Shown here: positions 46,799 to 55,370 of the stretch, in pieces
Layout: every line of letters begins with the position of its first letter
How positions within the stretch are numbered: the stretch's first letter is position 1
Assembly (NCBI GenBank): GCA_028285265.1
Contig: JANQPX010000002.1
Location: forward strand, 124,001-188,000
Reading direction: 5' to 3'
DNA: 64,000 nt
Origin: Geminicoccaceae bacterium
GTDB lineage: Bacteria; Pseudomonadota; Alphaproteobacteria; Geminicoccales; Geminicoccaceae
Notes under the pieces: generated by a model
What the model was told of the DNA's origin: nothing
Seen by the model: only the letters and a program-made list of their open reading frames with translations
Databases searched by the model: none
Made by a program: the position numbers and the translations under genes

Positions 46799-48061
46799 TT
46801 ACCTGAATTCGAACGCTTCGACATGAATGCGCCTACGTTTTATGCCTTCTTTCTTGAGGTCGCTCATGAGCCCATCAACCATCGGCTTCGGCCCACAAAT
46901 GAAATACTCATACTCCGTGAGTTGACCAGGCAATCTCTCCTTCACTTTATCGATACGAGCAAAATCACCTTCGTCGGAAAACAGAGGATAGAGGGTTACG
47001 TTGCCAAGATCGGTGGCGAGAGATTTCAGCTCGTCAAGAAAGATAGCCTCCTCTCTACTCCGCGCAGCATAAGCGAAGTGGATTTCCCGGTCGTCGCTTT
47101 CTTCCATTGCCCGGAGTTTTGACAGGAAAGGTGTCAGACCAATACCGCCTGCAATCCAGACTTGCTTTCTGCATTCGGCTTTCGATGCATCGAACCGCCC
47201 GTAGGGACCGCGGACAATGACTTTGCCACCCGGCTGCAAGTCTTCGCGAACTTTTCTGGTCCAATCGCCAAGGACCTTCATGGTGAACCGCAAACGGTCC
47301 TCGCCTGGCGCGCTGGAGATGGTGAACGGATGAGGTTCCGACCATTCTTTACCCTGGATTTCGACAAAGGCGAATTGACCAGGTTTGAACGTCAGCATGT
47401 CACCAACCGGTTTCAGCACGACCTCAGTCGCCCTTTCCAGAGAGTTCACCGCCTCGATGGTGAAGCGCATGGCCGTGCGCTTGTTCATGCCGAACATCGT
47501 GTAAATGAGTGCGATTGTGCCCATCAGCGCGGCGACGATCAACAGAATGCCGGATGCGCTGAAGCGCTCAAAAAAGATGCCAGGCGCATTCACGAAGTGC
47601 CCGATGACCAGAATGTAAACCAACGCCATGACCTTGTGCGGATTCCGCCAGCGGGAGTAGCTGATCTTCCTGTTCAGAGCGACGAAGAGACCGATCACCA
47701 GCAGGACCATCGAGGCCATACCGATCTGCGCCGATGGGAAGGTTGAATTCAAGAGCGGGTCGACGCCAGCTGGCAGCTCTTTCGGGATGCTGAAGAAATG
47801 CACTAGGGCGAAAACTGCCGTGAACGTACCCGCCACGCGGTGGACCTGATACATCCGATCCAGCCCACCAAACATGTCTTCAAAGACTTCCAACCGCGTC
47901 GCCAACACCACCGAGCAGGTCATCAGCAAGAAGCCGATACCGCCCAGAAGCGTTGACATGGTGGTCCTGACGACGTGTTGCTCCGGTACGAAGGCGAGAT
48001 GCAACACGACGAAGAATATAACTAAGGCGATGATGGCATTGATGCCTTGTAGACGTAGCAC
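46799..48061 (-). CDS. Ferric-reductase-like transmembrane flavoprotein
   Basis: A 420-residue protein with about six N-terminal membrane helices (residues 1-195) and heme-ligating histidines (HRVAGTF, LVHFF, HKVMAL, GHFVN). A FAD-binding domain follows (FKPGQFAFVEI, then EPHPFTISSAP, about 225-252) and an NAD(P)-binding domain (VWIAGGIGLTPFLSKLRAM, about 295-315; YFICGPKPMVDGLM near the end). It should carry electrons from NAD(P)H through FAD and heme across the inner membrane, as in ferric reductases and NADPH-oxidase-like proteins. GTG start with GAGGAGG 7 bases upstream. It follows the DUF1772 gene by 12 bp. Confidence 0.9.
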   Translation of the reverse strand: MLRLQGINAIIALVIFFVVLHLAFVPEQHVVRTTMSTLLGGIGFLLMTCSVVLATRLEVFEDMFGGLDRMYQVHRVAGTFTAVFALVHFFSIPKELPAGVDPLLNSTFPSAQIGMASMVLLVIGLFVALNRKISYSRWRNPHKVMALVYILVIGHFVNAPGIFFERFSASGILLIVAALMGTIALIYTMFGMNKRTAMRFTIEAVNSLERATEVVLKPVGDMLTFKPGQFAFVEIQGKEWSEPHPFTISSAPGEDRLRFTMKVLGDWTRKVREDLQPGGKVIVRGPYGRFDASKAECRKQVWIAGGIGLTPFLSKLRAMEESDDREIHFAYAARSREEAIFLDELKSLATDLGNVTLYPLFSDEGDFARIDKVKERLPGQLTEYEYFICGPKPMVDGLMSDLKKEGIKRRRIHVEAFEFR

Positions 48062-48073
48062 GATTCCGCCTCC

Positions 48074-48538
48074 TCATTTGCTACTTGGAATGCCGGTATA
48101 TCCGGCGCGGACCGCGCAGAAGAGGCCGAGCAATCCGACAACGGTCCGGAACCAATGCATCTGTTGCCACGTTGCGAGTTCGGCGGTGATAGCGTTGGCG
48201 TCTAGAGTTCCACCAGCAAGAAGCGCGTTGGCAGAGCCGAAATAGATTGGAACAGTCACAAGCATAATGAGTGTGGCTGCGGCACCACCAGCGAGCCAAA
48301 TCCGGTCCGGAAGCTTCTTCCAAAGAGAGAGCCCGGCCGCCAAAACCATTAAGCCTGTTCCTAGGATCGTCAGGACGATCATTGTTCCGCCCACTGTGGG
48401 CAGGCTGGCACCAAATGCTTGCGTGAACTCTGCTGGGTCCAGTGAGCGCCAGTAGGGTACAAGCCCTGCTGCGATCAGGATCATGCCTCCAGCTAAAAGT
48501 CCAAACATCGTGGTCGCCAGTTGTGAAAGTGCTTTCAT
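48074..48538 (-). CDS. DUF1772-family membrane protein
   Basis: A 154-residue protein with four hydrophobic helices. YWRSLDPAEFTQAFGAS (about 29-45) and the terminal WQQMHWFRTVVGLLGLFCAV are typical of DUF1772 (anthrone-oxygenase-like) proteins. Enzymatic role unproven. ATG 48538 has GGAGAAAC 6 bases ahead; the longer open frame to 48742 is unsupported. It sits 12 bp ahead of the flavocytochrome gene, so the two are co-transcribed, and the AraC-type regulator gene just upstream may control them. Confidence 0.78.
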   Translation of the reverse strand: MKALSQLATTMFGLLAGGMILIAAGLVPYWRSLDPAEFTQAFGASLPTVGGTMIVLTILGTGLMVLAAGLSLWKKLPDRIWLAGGAAATLIMLVTVPIYFGSANALLAGGTLDANAITAELATWQQMHWFRTVVGLLGLFCAVRAGYTGIPSSK

Positions 48539-48684
48539 CGTTGTTTCTCCTTTGGTTGCGGTTCGCGTGAATTCAGGACGCAAAGGATCAGCCGCTGCAG
48601 CGCATCGGTGAGACTTTGCCTGGTTGTGTGTGATTGGGGGTCTCAGATCATCCCAAGGAGATGATCGCGGATGCTTCCCAGGAC

Positions 48685-49701
48685 CTATTCGATCTGTTTG
48701 TTGAGCTGTTTTCGGTAATCGGAGGGCGTTTTCTCCGTCCATCGTTGAAACGCCCTTCGAAACGCCCGTTCATCTGAGTAGCCAAGGAGGAATGCGATCG
48801 AGCCGATGTCATTGCGGTTGTCGCGAAGAAGCTCCGTCGCTCGATGCTCGCGGACTCGATCGATCAGACCTTGAACGGTCGTTCCGTGTTCCGAGGCAAT
48901 TCGCTGCGCGGTGCGAACACTCATATTGGCGGCAGCGGCTACGCTGGCTGCATTAAAAACCCCGGACTGTGCATTCTCTGCAGCTGCCTTTCTAAGCGCC
49001 TTTAGCTCCTTCGGCTCTTTGGCAGCTTCAATTTGTTTTTTGATGCCCGACAAGTGAGTCTGAACGTAGTTAAAGAGATCGACGTTTGCTTGCTTGATCT
49101 GCTCGTCCAGCTTTCCCGGCCTGATGATGAGGCTGATTTCGCTGGCGTCGAAATCAACGGGGACGCCGAAATAGTCGACATAGTGCGTCACATCGTAATG
49201 AGGCTCATGTGAGAAGGTGATGCGTTCAAAGCAGTCAGGTATTCCGAGAAACTCCGAGAACAGCCGTGATATCAGCGCAGACCCAATTTCCGCTGAACGG
49301 CCACCATCCATGTGGTTCATGGGATGGTTGGAGACGATCTTCGCCTCCGAGGGGTTTTCGTGGAATGTCAGTTCCAACTGATCCGATATGACCGTGCAGT
49401 TACTTGTCAGAAGCATTGTTGCGGCTCGGAGGTCATCGGCAAATCGGGCACCGTCAGCCAGGCCCCCAAAGAATGAGAAGGGAGCGGCACGCGCAATCTC
49501 CAGTGTAATCGGTACCTGTGGAAACCGTTCGCCGAGCAGCGCGACAATTTTTGGCATGACGTCTTCAGGAGGACGAGCCTCGGGGTTCATCAAAACATTG
49601 CACGAGATGCCGGCTGCATTCTGAACTTCAGATATCGTCAATCCGCGTGAAAGTGCTGATGCAACGACAGACATGACGGTGCCATTGCTTACTGTCGTCA
49701 T
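48685..49701 (-). CDS. AraC-family transcriptional regulator
   Basis: A 338-residue regulator with an N-terminal AraC ligand domain of the PF12625-like type (VVASALSRGLTISEVQNAAG ... FFGGLADGARFADDLRAA) and the double helix-turn-helix DNA-binding domain at the end (ASVAAAANMSVRTAQRIASE, then IGSIAFLLGYSDERAFRRAF, FQRWTEKTPSDYRKQL). ATG 49701 follows GGAGG at 7 bases. It is oriented head-to-tail with the DUF1772/flavocytochrome pair 146 bp downstream, which it may regulate. Confidence 0.88.
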   Translation of the reverse strand: MTTVSNGTVMSVVASALSRGLTISEVQNAAGISCNVLMNPEARPPEDVMPKIVALLGERFPQVPITLEIARAAPFSFFGGLADGARFADDLRAATMLLTSNCTVISDQLELTFHENPSEAKIVSNHPMNHMDGGRSAEIGSALISRLFSEFLGIPDCFERITFSHEPHYDVTHYVDYFGVPVDFDASEISLIIRPGKLDEQIKQANVDLFNYVQTHLSGIKKQIEAAKEPKELKALRKAAAENAQSGVFNAASVAAAANMSVRTAQRIASEHGTTVQGLIDRVREHRATELLRDNRNDIGSIAFLLGYSDERAFRRAFQRWTEKTPSDYRKQLNKQIE

Positions 49702-50063
49702 GATTGGGCCTCCGAGCACTCTGTCCGGGGCAAAGTACGGCGCAGTCGAGAGTCTGATCTGTCAGAGCTGAATATTGTGCTCCCGACGAACTCCTGAAAA
49801 AAGCGTTTCATCTCAACCCTCTGGGCAATCGGCGATGAGGCTAGAGTGAACGCTTGCAGCTCAGGCGCACAGGACAATTCTCGCCAAATGCCGGACAATA
49901 TCCGCCAAAGGCGGTCATTTCTCGCCAGCACTTGCGGCGGTTCTCGCGCTTACAGGCCTTCGGCAGTACGGGGCCGCCTTTGTCCGAAGATGCGCTCTGC
50001 AGCGCCTTTTTGCCAGAAGGCTGACTTCGTGTTTGTGCCAAAACACCACATGACGACACTGAT
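49702..50063 (+). repeat. Gap with a dispersed repeat copy
   Basis: Core AGCGCCTTTTTGCCAGAAGG ... GTTTGTGCCA at 50001-50040, closely similar to 15265-15304. Repeated ATTCTCGCC/TTTCTCGCC sub-units appear at 49875-49925. No gene recognised. Confidence 0.6.
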
Positions 50064-50741
50064 CTAAGGGCAGGTGCCGTCGGCGCAGCATCGCTTGGCG
50101 CTTGCGACGCCGCGTGGATCATACGCCATGATCTCGCCTCGTTGGTCGAGCTGAACGACACAGCATCGGAGAATGGCTTCCTTGAGCTTGCGGCGCGCCC
50201 TTTGAACGCGCGATTTCATGCCTGATACCGAGAGACCGCGTTCGGACGCTGCTTCCCTTTGGCTAAGCCCTTTGATCTCAACCAATATGAGCGCGTCACG
50301 ATAGAGTGCGGGCAGTTGTTCGATGAACGGTCGCACGCACTCGGCGAGATCTTTTGATGCCTCAGCGTCGGATGACTCAACGCCATCAGTGCCATCTGAC
50401 AGCGAGGCATCGGATGCAAAGGTGATCATCGCACGCCGCTCTGATGCACGTCGCCGGTGATGATCCGTCACCGTATTGGCGGCGACCCGCGTGATCCAAG
50501 CAAAGGGATCACGGGCCGCCGCCAGTGCTCTTTGGTGTTGCACCAACTTGAGCAGGATCTCACTGACGACGTCGTCGCGCAGCCCTGACGGAACGCGCGC
50601 GGCAACGTAGCGTTCAAGCCTTTCGAGAAAGGCTGGCCAAACAGAAGAATCGATCTCACTTTCGCCAGGCAACGAGACTATGACCTCAGGCGCAGCATGG
50701 CTCTTTCGCTCCAATATCCTGATTACAGCAAACATCGTCAT
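50064..50741 (-). CDS. sigZ: ECF sigma factor, SigZ-like
   Basis: A 225-residue protein with region 2 (LRDDVVSEILLKLVQHQRAL, DPFAWITRVAANTVTDHHRR) and region 4 (LPALYRDALILVEIKGLSQR, then SVSGMKSRVQRARRKLKEAI). It ends in the cysteine-rich SigZ-type tail (CCVVQLDQRGEIMAYDPR ... CCADGTC). It should direct RNA polymerase to a small stress regulon. The first codons overlap the 3' end of the ArsI/CadI-like gene by 56 bp. ATG 50741 is used, but a TTG at 50672 that begins SLPGESE would reduce the overlap. The cysteine tail may respond to metals or thiol stress. No anti-sigma gene is seen. Confidence 0.82.
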   Translation of the reverse strand: MTMFAVIRILERKSHAAPEVIVSLPGESEIDSSVWPAFLERLERYVAARVPSGLRDDVVSEILLKLVQHQRALAAARDPFAWITRVAANTVTDHHRRRASERRAMITFASDASLSDGTDGVESSDAEASKDLAECVRPFIEQLPALYRDALILVEIKGLSQREAASERGLSVSGMKSRVQRARRKLKEAILRCCVVQLDQRGEIMAYDPRGVASAKRCCADGTCP

Positions 50742-51123
50742 TGGAGGCTGCCGCTACAGAAGGGTTGTCGTCAACGATGCGATACCATTCCCAGTTCAAG
50801 CCCTGATGCTCCTTCGACCAAATCTTGCTCTGAGCGGCATGGCAACAGACGGTCTCTACCTGCACTCGATCGAGAATGCCTCCCTCGGAAAGCCGCTTGG
50901 CGGCGACGTCAATCTCTGCGCCGTCGAAGACCTCGACACCTAGATGATTTAGCCGCTCACTCGCCTCCGAATTCTCGAAGAGTACCAATTTCAGCGGCGG
51001 TCGGTCGATGGCGAAATTGGCATAGCCAGATCGACGTTTATGAGGCTTGGCGTCGAACAGTGTTGCGTAGTAGCGAACGGCCTCATCAAGGTTGCTTACA
51101 TTCAACGCGAGTTGCAGACGCAT
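50686..51123 (-). CDS. ArsI/CadI-family VOC metalloenzyme
   Basis: A 145-residue single VOC-domain protein of the ArsI/CadI group. LALNVSNLDEAVRYYATLF (5-23) is the N-terminal module, HLGVEV holds metal ligand H60, the vicinal cysteine pair C93-C94 lies in TVCCHAAQSKIW, and E112 in NWEWYR is the last ligand. A Cys-rich tail (VCCNQ ... EPCCA) follows. ArsI uses the cysteine pair to bind trivalent organoarsenicals and cleaves the C-As bond with dioxygen; CadI is cadmium-induced. The tail and downstream SigZ-like gene argue for a metal- or arsenic-responsive unit, though no arsR or arsC is present. Confidence 0.83.
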   Translation of the reverse strand: MRLQLALNVSNLDEAVRYYATLFDAKPHKRRSGYANFAIDRPPLKLVLFENSEASERLNHLGVEVFDGAEIDVAAKRLSEGGILDRVQVETVCCHAAQSKIWSKEHQGLNWEWYRIVDDNPSVAAASNDDVCCNQDIGAKEPCCA

Positions 51124-51522
51124 GGTCTTTCTCCCAATTGCTGACGTTCCAACCTGTAAGACGCAGCTCGACCCGCAAAGACGCAGGTTTCTTGCGGATG
51201 ATCGATGCCAGTTCATCCGCAGGAGGCTCAGCCGGGACCAAAGGGATACGGACGTAGCGGTTGGATTGGGTCTACTCCCGCCCCTAGGGCATCTTCCACA
51301 ACACCCACTCAGCCCCAGAAACTGACCATGCGCATCACCATCATGGTTACGGAAGACCGCTTGTCGTGAGCGGGTAGGGCGGTAGCTGCCACAATCGCTG
51401 GGGAAGTGATGTGCCAAAAAGTGACTTTGGCGATTTCTGCCATACCGGCGGAGATGCAGACAAAGGGGGCAAATACCGATACTCTCTGCGTGTACTCCCA
51501 GGCGAAAAATGAAGATCAAGAC
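51124..51522. other. Divergent intergenic region
   Basis: Separates the ArsI/CadI-like gene (-) from the PaiB-like gene (+). It holds no recognisable gene; the open frame leading into the PaiB gene lacks a credible start. Promoters for both directions must lie here, but no clear operator was found. Confidence 0.4.
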
Positions 51523-52152
51523 ATGTATGTTCCAACGCACTTTCAGGAAATCAGTGCCGACGAGATCAACTCGATCATTCAGGCCGCTCCATTAGCCTGT
51601 ATCGTGGCCCAGTCGGCTGAAGGCCTGATCGCCAATCATGTTCCACTGCGCAAGGCTAAGGATGCTAGCCTGATCGGCCATGTCGCATTGGCAAACGACA
51701 TGCATCGATTGATCAAGGATGGTCAGGAGGTGTTGGTGATCTTTCGGGGAGATGACGGCTACGTTTCGCCGAATTTCTATCCTTCCAAACCTGAACATCA
51801 CCGGCATGTTCCGACATGGAACTATCAGGTCGTGCACGTGTATGGCGACATCGTCTTTCAACATGAGGAGTCTGCAAAGCGTGCCGCGGTGGGTCTGCTC
51901 ACACGCGAACATGAGCGCCGATTGAACGGTAAGAAAGCCTGGAGGATGGCTGATGCGCCGGCCGAGTTCATGCAGGAGATGCTGGGAAACATCGTTGCGT
52001 TCCGCATCAGCGTCCGGAGGATCATCGCAAAGTCGAAGCTTAGTCAGAATCGTGAGGAACGCGACTACCTAGGGGCAGTCTCAGGCCTGCGCGCCTCTGG
52101 GAACGATGTCTTGGCCGAGCGAATGGAGAGACGCCTGTCAAAAGCGGAGTGA
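51523..52152 (+). CDS. PaiB-like FMN-binding protein
   Basis: A 209-residue protein of the PaiB/FMN-binding split-barrel family. YVPTHFQEISADEI at the start, SAEGLIANHVPLRKAK (about 31-46), LIGHVALANDMHRLI (about 50-64), FRGDDGYVSPNFYPSKPEHH (about 74-93), VPTWNYQVVHVYGDI (about 96-110) and ERRLNGKKAWRMADAPAEFM follow the family pattern closely. PaiB acts as a transcriptional repressor of sporulation and degradative enzymes in Bacillus, while proteobacterial members may be FMN-dependent. ATG 51523 begins at the conserved Met-Tyr-Val/Ile-Pro. Confidence 0.87.
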   Translation: MYVPTHFQEISADEINSIIQAAPLACIVAQSAEGLIANHVPLRKAKDASLIGHVALANDMHRLIKDGQEVLVIFRGDDGYVSPNFYPSKPEHHRHVPTWNYQVVHVYGDIVFQHEESAKRAAVGLLTREHERRLNGKKAWRMADAPAEFMQEMLGNIVAFRISVRRIIAKSKLSQNREERDYLGAVSGLRASGNDVLAERMERRLSKAE

Positions 52153-52480
52153 GAGGCAAGCATTGCATCTGCTTCAGGCTCCGTCCGACCGGAGACGCCA
52201 CCTACTCTTGGTACCGTTCAGGCTCAAAATTTGCCCATGGCCGGGCAAGCGCAGTGTCTGCTGTCCACTCCGAAGCAGATGAAACACGGACTTCGGCTTG
52301 GTTCCATCACTTGACGGAAAGAAGATATTCCTCACATGCACCTCAGCTACATCGGGCTACAATGAGAGCAGCCTAGAATTCTTAGCAACGAGCGTTCTCT
52401 TTAGGTGCATTGTCTTATCAAGCCTTCGGCGACCGAAGGTCTTTCAGATGAACGAGAGACCGGTCGCCGTCAGCGAAACG
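52153..52480. other. Intergenic region between convergent genes
   Basis: No gene or strong terminator was recognised. Confidence 0.35.
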
Positions 52481-52930
52481 TTAGTCGGTGACCGGCTCTC
52501 CCGTCGGTTTCGCATTCGGATCGCCGATCTGAACCATCTGCTTCTTCATGCGTTCTTGAATATCCCAGATACCGGTCCATCCTTTCGGCATCACAAAGGT
52601 GTCGCCTGCTCTGAATTCCTGCATTGTGCCATCGTCATTGGTGATGACCAAATGGCCACTGATCATCAGCACATATTCGGTGAAGGGATAGTCGATCAGC
52701 TTAGTCTTGCTGACGTCCGCCTCCCAGACACCGATACGAGCCACCGTTTCGCCATCATGGTCATGAGTATCGGCGAATGTGATGGTCTGACCCACATAGA
52801 CGCCCGGCTTGACCGGAAGCTCGTCTGTCGGTGTTGCACTGTCGATCGCGACGATGGGCGGTGCGTCCGCTGCGAGCACGGCAGTTCCGTATAAAAGAAC
52901 CAGGCCGGCAAGCCAGGATACTGATCGCAT
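52481..52930 (-). CDS. Exported cupin-domain protein
   Basis: A 149-residue protein with a signal peptide (MRSVSWLAGLVLLYGTAVLAAD, cleavage near 21) and a cupin of the DUF861/EutQ-like kind: FTEYVLMISGHLVITNDDG (about 83-101), EFRAGDTFVMPKGWTGIW (about 105-122). Exported cupins may bind a metal or small acid; function unknown. ATG 52930 has AGGGAG 8 bases upstream. The same-strand SDR gene ends 49 bp upstream, so the two are likely co-transcribed. Confidence 0.78.
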   Translation of the reverse strand: MRSVSWLAGLVLLYGTAVLAADAPPIVAIDSATPTDELPVKPGVYVGQTITFADTHDHDGETVARIGVWEADVSKTKLIDYPFTEYVLMISGHLVITNDDGTMQEFRAGDTFVMPKGWTGIWDIQERMKKQMVQIGDPNAKPTGEPVTD

Positions 52931-52979
52931 GAGGTTTCTCCCTGATGGATGATTGTTGGTTGAGGTTGGAAACGGTGTG

Positions 52980-53735
52980 CTAGAGGTTGGACCAACCGCC
53001 ATCGACGCTGACCTCTTCGCCAAGCATGTAGCGTGAGCCGTTGGAGGCCAAGAACACCGCCGCATCGACGATTTCCTCGGTGTGGCCAAAGCGGCCGAGA
53101 GGCACCATGGACGCGACGTAGCCTTTAGCCTCCTGAAGCTGGGCGGGTTCCATGCCGAACTTGCCGTGGATCGGTGTCTCAAACGGCCCCGGTGCCAGCG
53201 TATTGACGCGAATGCCCCGATCTTTCAGCTCGGCGGAGAGCGTGCGCGCGAGCGAACGCAGTGCGGCTTTAGACGCTGAATAGACGGCATAACCAGGAAT
53301 GCCGAGCTGATGCAGGCAAGACGTCGTCAACACAATGGAGCCGTCCTTATTCATGATCGGCACCAAGGCCTGGACTAGGAGCAGCGGACCGGTGAAGTTC
53401 ACCATCATCTGGCTTTGCACGGCTGTCGCGTCGATTTCGCCGAATGGTGTTGGCCAGCAAACGCCAGCGTTGGCAAAGACAAAGTCGATAGCACCATATT
53501 TGTCCTTAAGCACGCCAGCCAAACGCTTGGTGTCGTCAGGCTGATCGGCGCGCCAGCGAATAGCTGTAACATCACCAAGCAACGCAAGAGCATCCCTGGC
53601 GCTGGCAAGCCTGCCCTCGTTCTGGCCAGTGATGGCAATCGCCGTCGCCCCTTGTTTAAACGCATGCTTCGCCGTCTCGAAGCCAATCCCCGTGGTTCCG
53701 CCTGTGATTAGGCCGATCTTGCCGTCAAGCTGCAT
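52980..53735 (-). CDS. Short-chain dehydrogenase/reductase (SDR)
   Basis: A 251-residue classical SDR with TGGTTGIG (11-18), NAGVCWPTPF in the NNAG position, Ser in TTSCLHQ, and the catalytic YSASK helix (VYSASKAALRSLARTLSAEL). The end is YMLGEEVSVDGGWSNL. It is an NAD(P)-dependent oxidoreductase of unknown substrate. ATG 53735 follows GGAAGGAAAAG. It is divergent from the TetR gene at 53833, with a palindrome in the 97-bp gap. Such TetR-SDR pairs are frequently a repressor with its single target enzyme. Confidence 0.88.
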   Translation of the reverse strand: MQLDGKIGLITGGTTGIGFETAKHAFKQGATAIAITGQNEGRLASARDALALLGDVTAIRWRADQPDDTKRLAGVLKDKYGAIDFVFANAGVCWPTPFGEIDATAVQSQMMVNFTGPLLLVQALVPIMNKDGSIVLTTSCLHQLGIPGYAVYSASKAALRSLARTLSAELKDRGIRVNTLAPGPFETPIHGKFGMEPAQLQEAKGYVASMVPLGRFGHTEEIVDAAVFLASNGSRYMLGEEVSVDGGWSNL

Positions 53736-53784
53736 CACGCTTTTCCTTCCAACATCGCGTTTGCTGGAGTTTTCTTGAGTTTTG

Positions 53785-53796
53785 TAATGACCATTA
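53785..53796. promoter_or_regulatory. Putative TetR operator, TAATG-AC-CATTA
   Basis: A perfect 5-base inverted repeat around AC, between the SDR and TetR starts. A second TAATG follows at 53831. Regulator assignment inferred from position. Confidence 0.45.
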
Positions 53797-53832
53797 TTAA
53801 ACTTGATGAAGATATCGATCAAGGGTTTTGTA

Positions 53833-54438
53833 ATGGTTAGCACAAAAAAGATAGGAAGACCGCGTGGCTTCGATGAAGACGAGGCATTGTGGGCTGCTGT
53901 AAACGTCTTTTGGGCGAAGGGTTATGACGGTGCCTCTATGAAGGATCTGACAGAGGCGATGGGCATCAACAGCCCAAGTCTCTATGCCTCATTTGGCGAC
54001 AAGCGGGCTCTCTATTTGAAGGCGATCGACCGTTACGTCTCGAATGATGCTTGCGCGCCGTTAGTCGCTTTCGAGGGAGAGCCGGACATCGACAAAGCCG
54101 TACGCGCTTTCATGGAGGCGTCGATCGACTATGCCACCAGCCATGAAAGCGGCACGCGTGGCTGTTTCCTCAGTTCCTGTGTTTCGACAACGGCGGGTGA
54201 GTTTGACGTTGTCCGGTCTCTGCTTTGCCGAGCGATTGAAGAAACCGATGCGCGTCTCGCAGCGAGATTCGAGCTGGAAAAGGCCAGGAACATGCTACCG
54301 GCCGACTTTCCCTCAGAGGAGCGTGCACGCCTGATGTTTGATCTTCGTCAAGGCCACGTTTTTCGAGCTCGCGCAGGCATGGCGCCAGAGGCGATGAAGA
54401 GAGACCTGGATCACAGGGTCAGAATGGTGCTTGCTTGA
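53833..54438 (+). CDS. TetR-family transcriptional regulator
   Basis: A 201-residue regulator. The helix-turn-helix spans about 10-55: GRPRGFDEDEALWAAVNVFW, AKGYDGASMKDLTEAMGINS, PSLYASFGDKRALY. The C-terminal domain contains GTRGCFLSSC, typical of the AcrR subgroup whose ligands are aldehydes or quinones, with a cysteine pair that could react with electrophiles. ATG 53833 (AAGGG 7 bases upstream) is chosen over 53803. It faces away from the SDR gene. Confidence 0.87.
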   Translation: MVSTKKIGRPRGFDEDEALWAAVNVFWAKGYDGASMKDLTEAMGINSPSLYASFGDKRALYLKAIDRYVSNDACAPLVAFEGEPDIDKAVRAFMEASIDYATSHESGTRGCFLSSCVSTTAGEFDVVRSLLCRAIEETDARLAARFELEKARNMLPADFPSEERARLMFDLRQGHVFRARAGMAPEAMKRDLDHRVRMVLA

Positions 54439-54534
54439 TAATTCAGAAAACAAACCGCTTAACTTCCCAAGCGCTCGTGATGTGATCGAACTTCAGCCTA
54501 TGAGAGTTTTTGATATCGACATATCACCCATCCC

Positions 54535-54700
54535 CTAATGCCAACTTTGGGTAACAAGTGTGAGCTAGCGCCACACTGGGTAACGCCGGCTTTGCTAGGC
54601 AAAGCAGTCTTTAAGGCCAGAATTCGCCTGACATGTCTGCTGTCGAGCTCATTCTCGCCAGAAGCTCAATGGCGAAGTCCTGCCCGATATGGACGTTTCG
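54535..54700 (+). repeat. Dispersed repeat, variant type B
   Basis: AAAGCAGTCTTTAAGGCCAG, AATTCGCCTGACATGTCTGC and GAGCTCATTCTCGCCAGAAG align with 14210-14300. The last part is a form of the common core (GCGCATT...GCCAGAAGC). It lies between the TetR gene and the hypothetical protein gene. Confidence 0.6.
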
Positions 54701-54722
54701 ATCCAACAGCGTTCACGTTTGG

Positions 54723-55013
54723 CTAATCATCTATGGAACGTCCGATCGCCTGTTCGACGCACTTTTCGCAAATCGGAATCAATTTCACATACCAGTCTGG
54801 ATAGTCGACAGGGAGACGAACGTCGCCCACCTCGGTAACTTCATGCTCGGCAGCAAACGACTCTGTCAAAAAATTGACGTCACGAAGGCCTTCATAGCAA
54901 TACGTAACTTCTCTAAACGGCGGTATTTGACGACCTGCGTGGATGCTGCCTGCCAAGTCGGGCGACACATGATATCCCATCTGATAGCCGCCGTGCTTAT
55001 CGCACTTAATCAT
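54723..55013 (-). CDS. Small cysteine-containing hypothetical protein
   Basis: A 96-residue acidic protein I do not recognise. Features: C4 near the start (MIKCDKHGG), a tyrosine/cysteine segment TYCYEG around 37-42, and a C-terminal C-x2-C pair (LIPICEKCVEQAIG) that with C4 and H7 could bind zinc. Composition and codon use look like a real gene, and no other feature explains the region. It sits alone between a repeat and a non-coding gap; the size and lone position are like those of immunity or cargo proteins, but there is no direct evidence. Confidence 0.55.
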   Translation of the reverse strand: MIKCDKHGGYQMGYHVSPDLAGSIHAGRQIPPFREVTYCYEGLRDVNFLTESFAAEHEVTEVGDVRLPVDYPDWYVKLIPICEKCVEQAIGRSIDD

Positions 55014-55370
55014 TATCTACTGATCTTTCGTTGTCTCTAAATGAACATGCCACCAACGGTTCCGATACCATTCGAAGTCCATATTATTCTGTAGGCTTCT
55101 AACTTTAGGGGCGGATTAGACCACGTCTTAGAGCTCGCTTTATACTGCGTTAGCTGCTGAATAGGGAAAGCGATCGTTCGATCATGTCGGTCGCGTTTTC
55201 GGCAGGTATGCCCAGCAGCTTTGGATCCTCGGCACCGGCGGCTGGGCTGAGCGACATGTGCTAAGACCTGTACTCATCGTTCTCGACTGCGTCGCTTGGG
55301 GGAAAGGGAATTGGACAGCGACGAAACGATCTGAAATACCGATTAGCGATTGAAGCGAAGCGCACAGATC
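55014..55370. other. Intergenic region, nothing recognised
   Basis: A short frame on the minus strand at 55182-55418 overlaps the following gene and is unsupported. No promoter or repeat could be defined. Confidence 0.35.
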
